The notes under the pieces are model-generated. The model saw only the letters and a program-made list of their open reading frames with translations, made no database searches and had not been told where the DNA came from. This document shows positions 42,027 through 42,948 of a DNA stretch of 42,948 nt, piece after piece. A program made the translations under genes and the position numbers. Within the stretch, counting starts at the first letter, position 1; every line of letters starts with the position of its first letter. This DNA is from a filamentous cyanobacterium CCP2 (GTDB lineage: Bacteria; Cyanobacteriota; Cyanobacteriia; Elainellales; Elainellaceae): positions 1-42,948 of the forward strand of contig PVWD01000018.1 of NCBI GenBank assembly GCA_003003615.1. Reading direction: 5' to 3'.

Positions 42027-42826
42027 TCACCCAAACCAGAGTGTCTGATCCACCTCGCTCGGTTTCTATGGAAGTATGGCTCGATCGCCTTTTACCTTTA
42101 ATTGGAGTCCTGCTGTTGTTCGTTATCTGGTGGTTGATTGCGGTTTCTGGATGGGTTAATCCCGTTCTGTTACCGACTCCTTGGGCAACCCTAGGACAGC
42201 TCTTTTCAGCCATCTTTACCGGAAATATGATGGTGGATTTTAATGCCACTGTTTTACGTACTTTTCAATCATTTTTATTAGCAGCAATTGTCGGTGTTCC
42301 GTTGGGCGTAGCATTAGGAAGTTCAGAAAGAGTTTATCGCAGCGTTGAGTTTTTAATTGACTTTTTTCGATCGACTCCCGCCAGTGCTTTAATTCCGATG
42401 TTCATTCTGTTCTTTGGGATTTCCGACATCTCTAAGGTAATCATTGCTGCCTTCAGTGCCCTGCTCCTGATTTTGTTCAACAGTGCCTATGGTGTAATCA
42501 ACGCCAAACGATCGCGCATTTTAGCCGCCAGGGTGATGGGAGCGAATCAATGGCAAACCTTTAAGGATGTTTTGCTGTGGGAAAGTATGCCCCAAACCTT
42601 TATCGGTTTACGCAGCGGCATTAGCATTGCTTTGGTGATTGTCATTGTTGCAGAAATGTTCATTGGAACACAGCAAGGACTCGGTAAACGAATCATTGAT
42701 GCCCAACAGGTGTTGAACGTTAAGGACATGTATGCCTCAATTCTAATCACCGGCATTCTTGGTTATGTCTTGAATATGTTATTTCTCATGTTCGAGAAAC
42801 GATTCATTCACTGGAGCAGTAAGTAA
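42023..42826 (+). CDS. ABC transporter permease (SsuC/TauC type)
   Basis: 267 residues with about six hydrophobic helices; inner-membrane partner of the ATPase before it, with which it overlaps by four bases. LLPTPWATLGQLFSAIFTGN and TVLRTFQSFLLAAIVGVPLG are typical, and the ATPase-docking loop is ARVMGANQWQTFKDVLLWES, matching the EAA-like loop of this family. The last helix ends in FLMFEKRFIHWSSK. Last complete gene of the nine-gene run. Confidence 0.92.
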   Translation: MITQTRVSDPPRSVSMEVWLDRLLPLIGVLLLFVIWWLIAVSGWVNPVLLPTPWATLGQLFSAIFTGNMMVDFNATVLRTFQSFLLAAIVGVPLGVALGSSERVYRSVEFLIDFFRSTPASALIPMFILFFGISDISKVIIAAFSALLLILFNSAYGVINAKRSRILAARVMGANQWQTFKDVLLWESMPQTFIGLRSGISIALVIVIVAEMFIGTQQGLGKRIIDAQQVLNVKDMYASILITGILGYVLNMLFLMFEKRFIHWSSK

Positions 42827-42859
42827 TTGATTCACTGATCTGATTTGGAGTTTTGCTCC

Positions 42860-42888
42860 TGACGGGTGAGAAATGCCCACCCTACTTC
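42860..42888. repeat. GGTGAGAAATGCCCACCCTAC repeat
   Basis: Copy of the GGTGGG..CCCACC family after the permease gene, ending CCCTACTTCTA like the copies at 33604 and 39792. Confidence 0.7.
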
Positions 42889-42893
42889 TAATT

Positions 42894-42937
42894 TGACAGG
42901 CAAGATGCCTGCGCTACGGATTATCTGATTAAATCCT
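42894..42937. repeat. 44-bp direct repeat, right copy
   Basis: TGACAGGCAAGATGCCTGCG then CTACGGATTATCTGATTAAATCCT; four mismatches from 41143-41186. Confidence 0.85.
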
Positions 42938-42948
42938 TAACTTACATC

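Overview
The window comes from a cyanobacterial chromosome, probably a filamentous or Leptolyngbya-like form; I cannot name the species. Lineage markers are the photosystem II subunit gene psb30/ycf12, an NblB-type phycobilisome HEAT-repeat protein, a cyanobacteriochrome histidine kinase, the HIP1 octamer GCGATCGC (for example near 15206, 18187, 26377 and 35409) and several families of small dispersed repeats typical of these genomes. I see no transposase, integrase, CRISPR array, rRNA or convincing tRNA.

Left part (1-12 kb), mostly housekeeping. It holds a site-2-protease-like membrane metalloprotease, dCTP deaminase, a CobO-like ATPase without a normal P-loop, a small conserved cyanobacterial protein, an aldo/keto reductase with a decayed ferredoxin domain, a coiled-coil DUF2325 protein, a disordered protein ending in YRG(I)(T/S)Y motifs, rpiA, a MOSC protein, prs, psb30 (43 codons, minus strand), a YkgJ-like cysteine-cluster protein and a tandem pair of half-size UPF0016/GDT1 transporters (candidate hemi manganese exchangers).

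Middle part (12-29 kb), signalling and metabolism. A DXCF-type cyanobacteriochrome kinase overlaps a DUF72 gene by 4 bp. After it come recD2, a TPR/lytic transglycosylase, a CsbD-like stress protein, two response-regulator/histidine-kinase fusions, two tandem DUF2294 genes facing a stand-alone response regulator, a compact queD-queE-queC operon for the 7-deazaguanine precursor preQ0, a CBS-pair protein, NblB and a histone-H1-like basic protein.

Right part (29.6-42.9 kb). A very large NB-ARC/14xWD40 protein lies on the minus strand. It is followed by nine consecutive plus-strand genes (33735-42826) that look like a nitrogen-scavenging locus: a BMP-family binding protein and two purine/nucleoside-type permeases (no cognate ATPase visible), a stand-alone allophanate-hydrolase C-terminal domain, a formamidase-type nitrilase, a biuret-hydrolase-type cysteine hydrolase, and a complete NMT1/TauA-type ABC importer (binding protein, ATPase, permease). 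Nearly every gap in this locus carries copies of palindromic dispersed repeats. I consider this locus the best candidate for an undescribed system: uptake and stepwise hydrolysis of a small amide or ureide (biuret, formamide, allophanate or a heterocycle breakdown product) in a cyanobacterium.

All assignments were made by reading motifs. No database search was possible.
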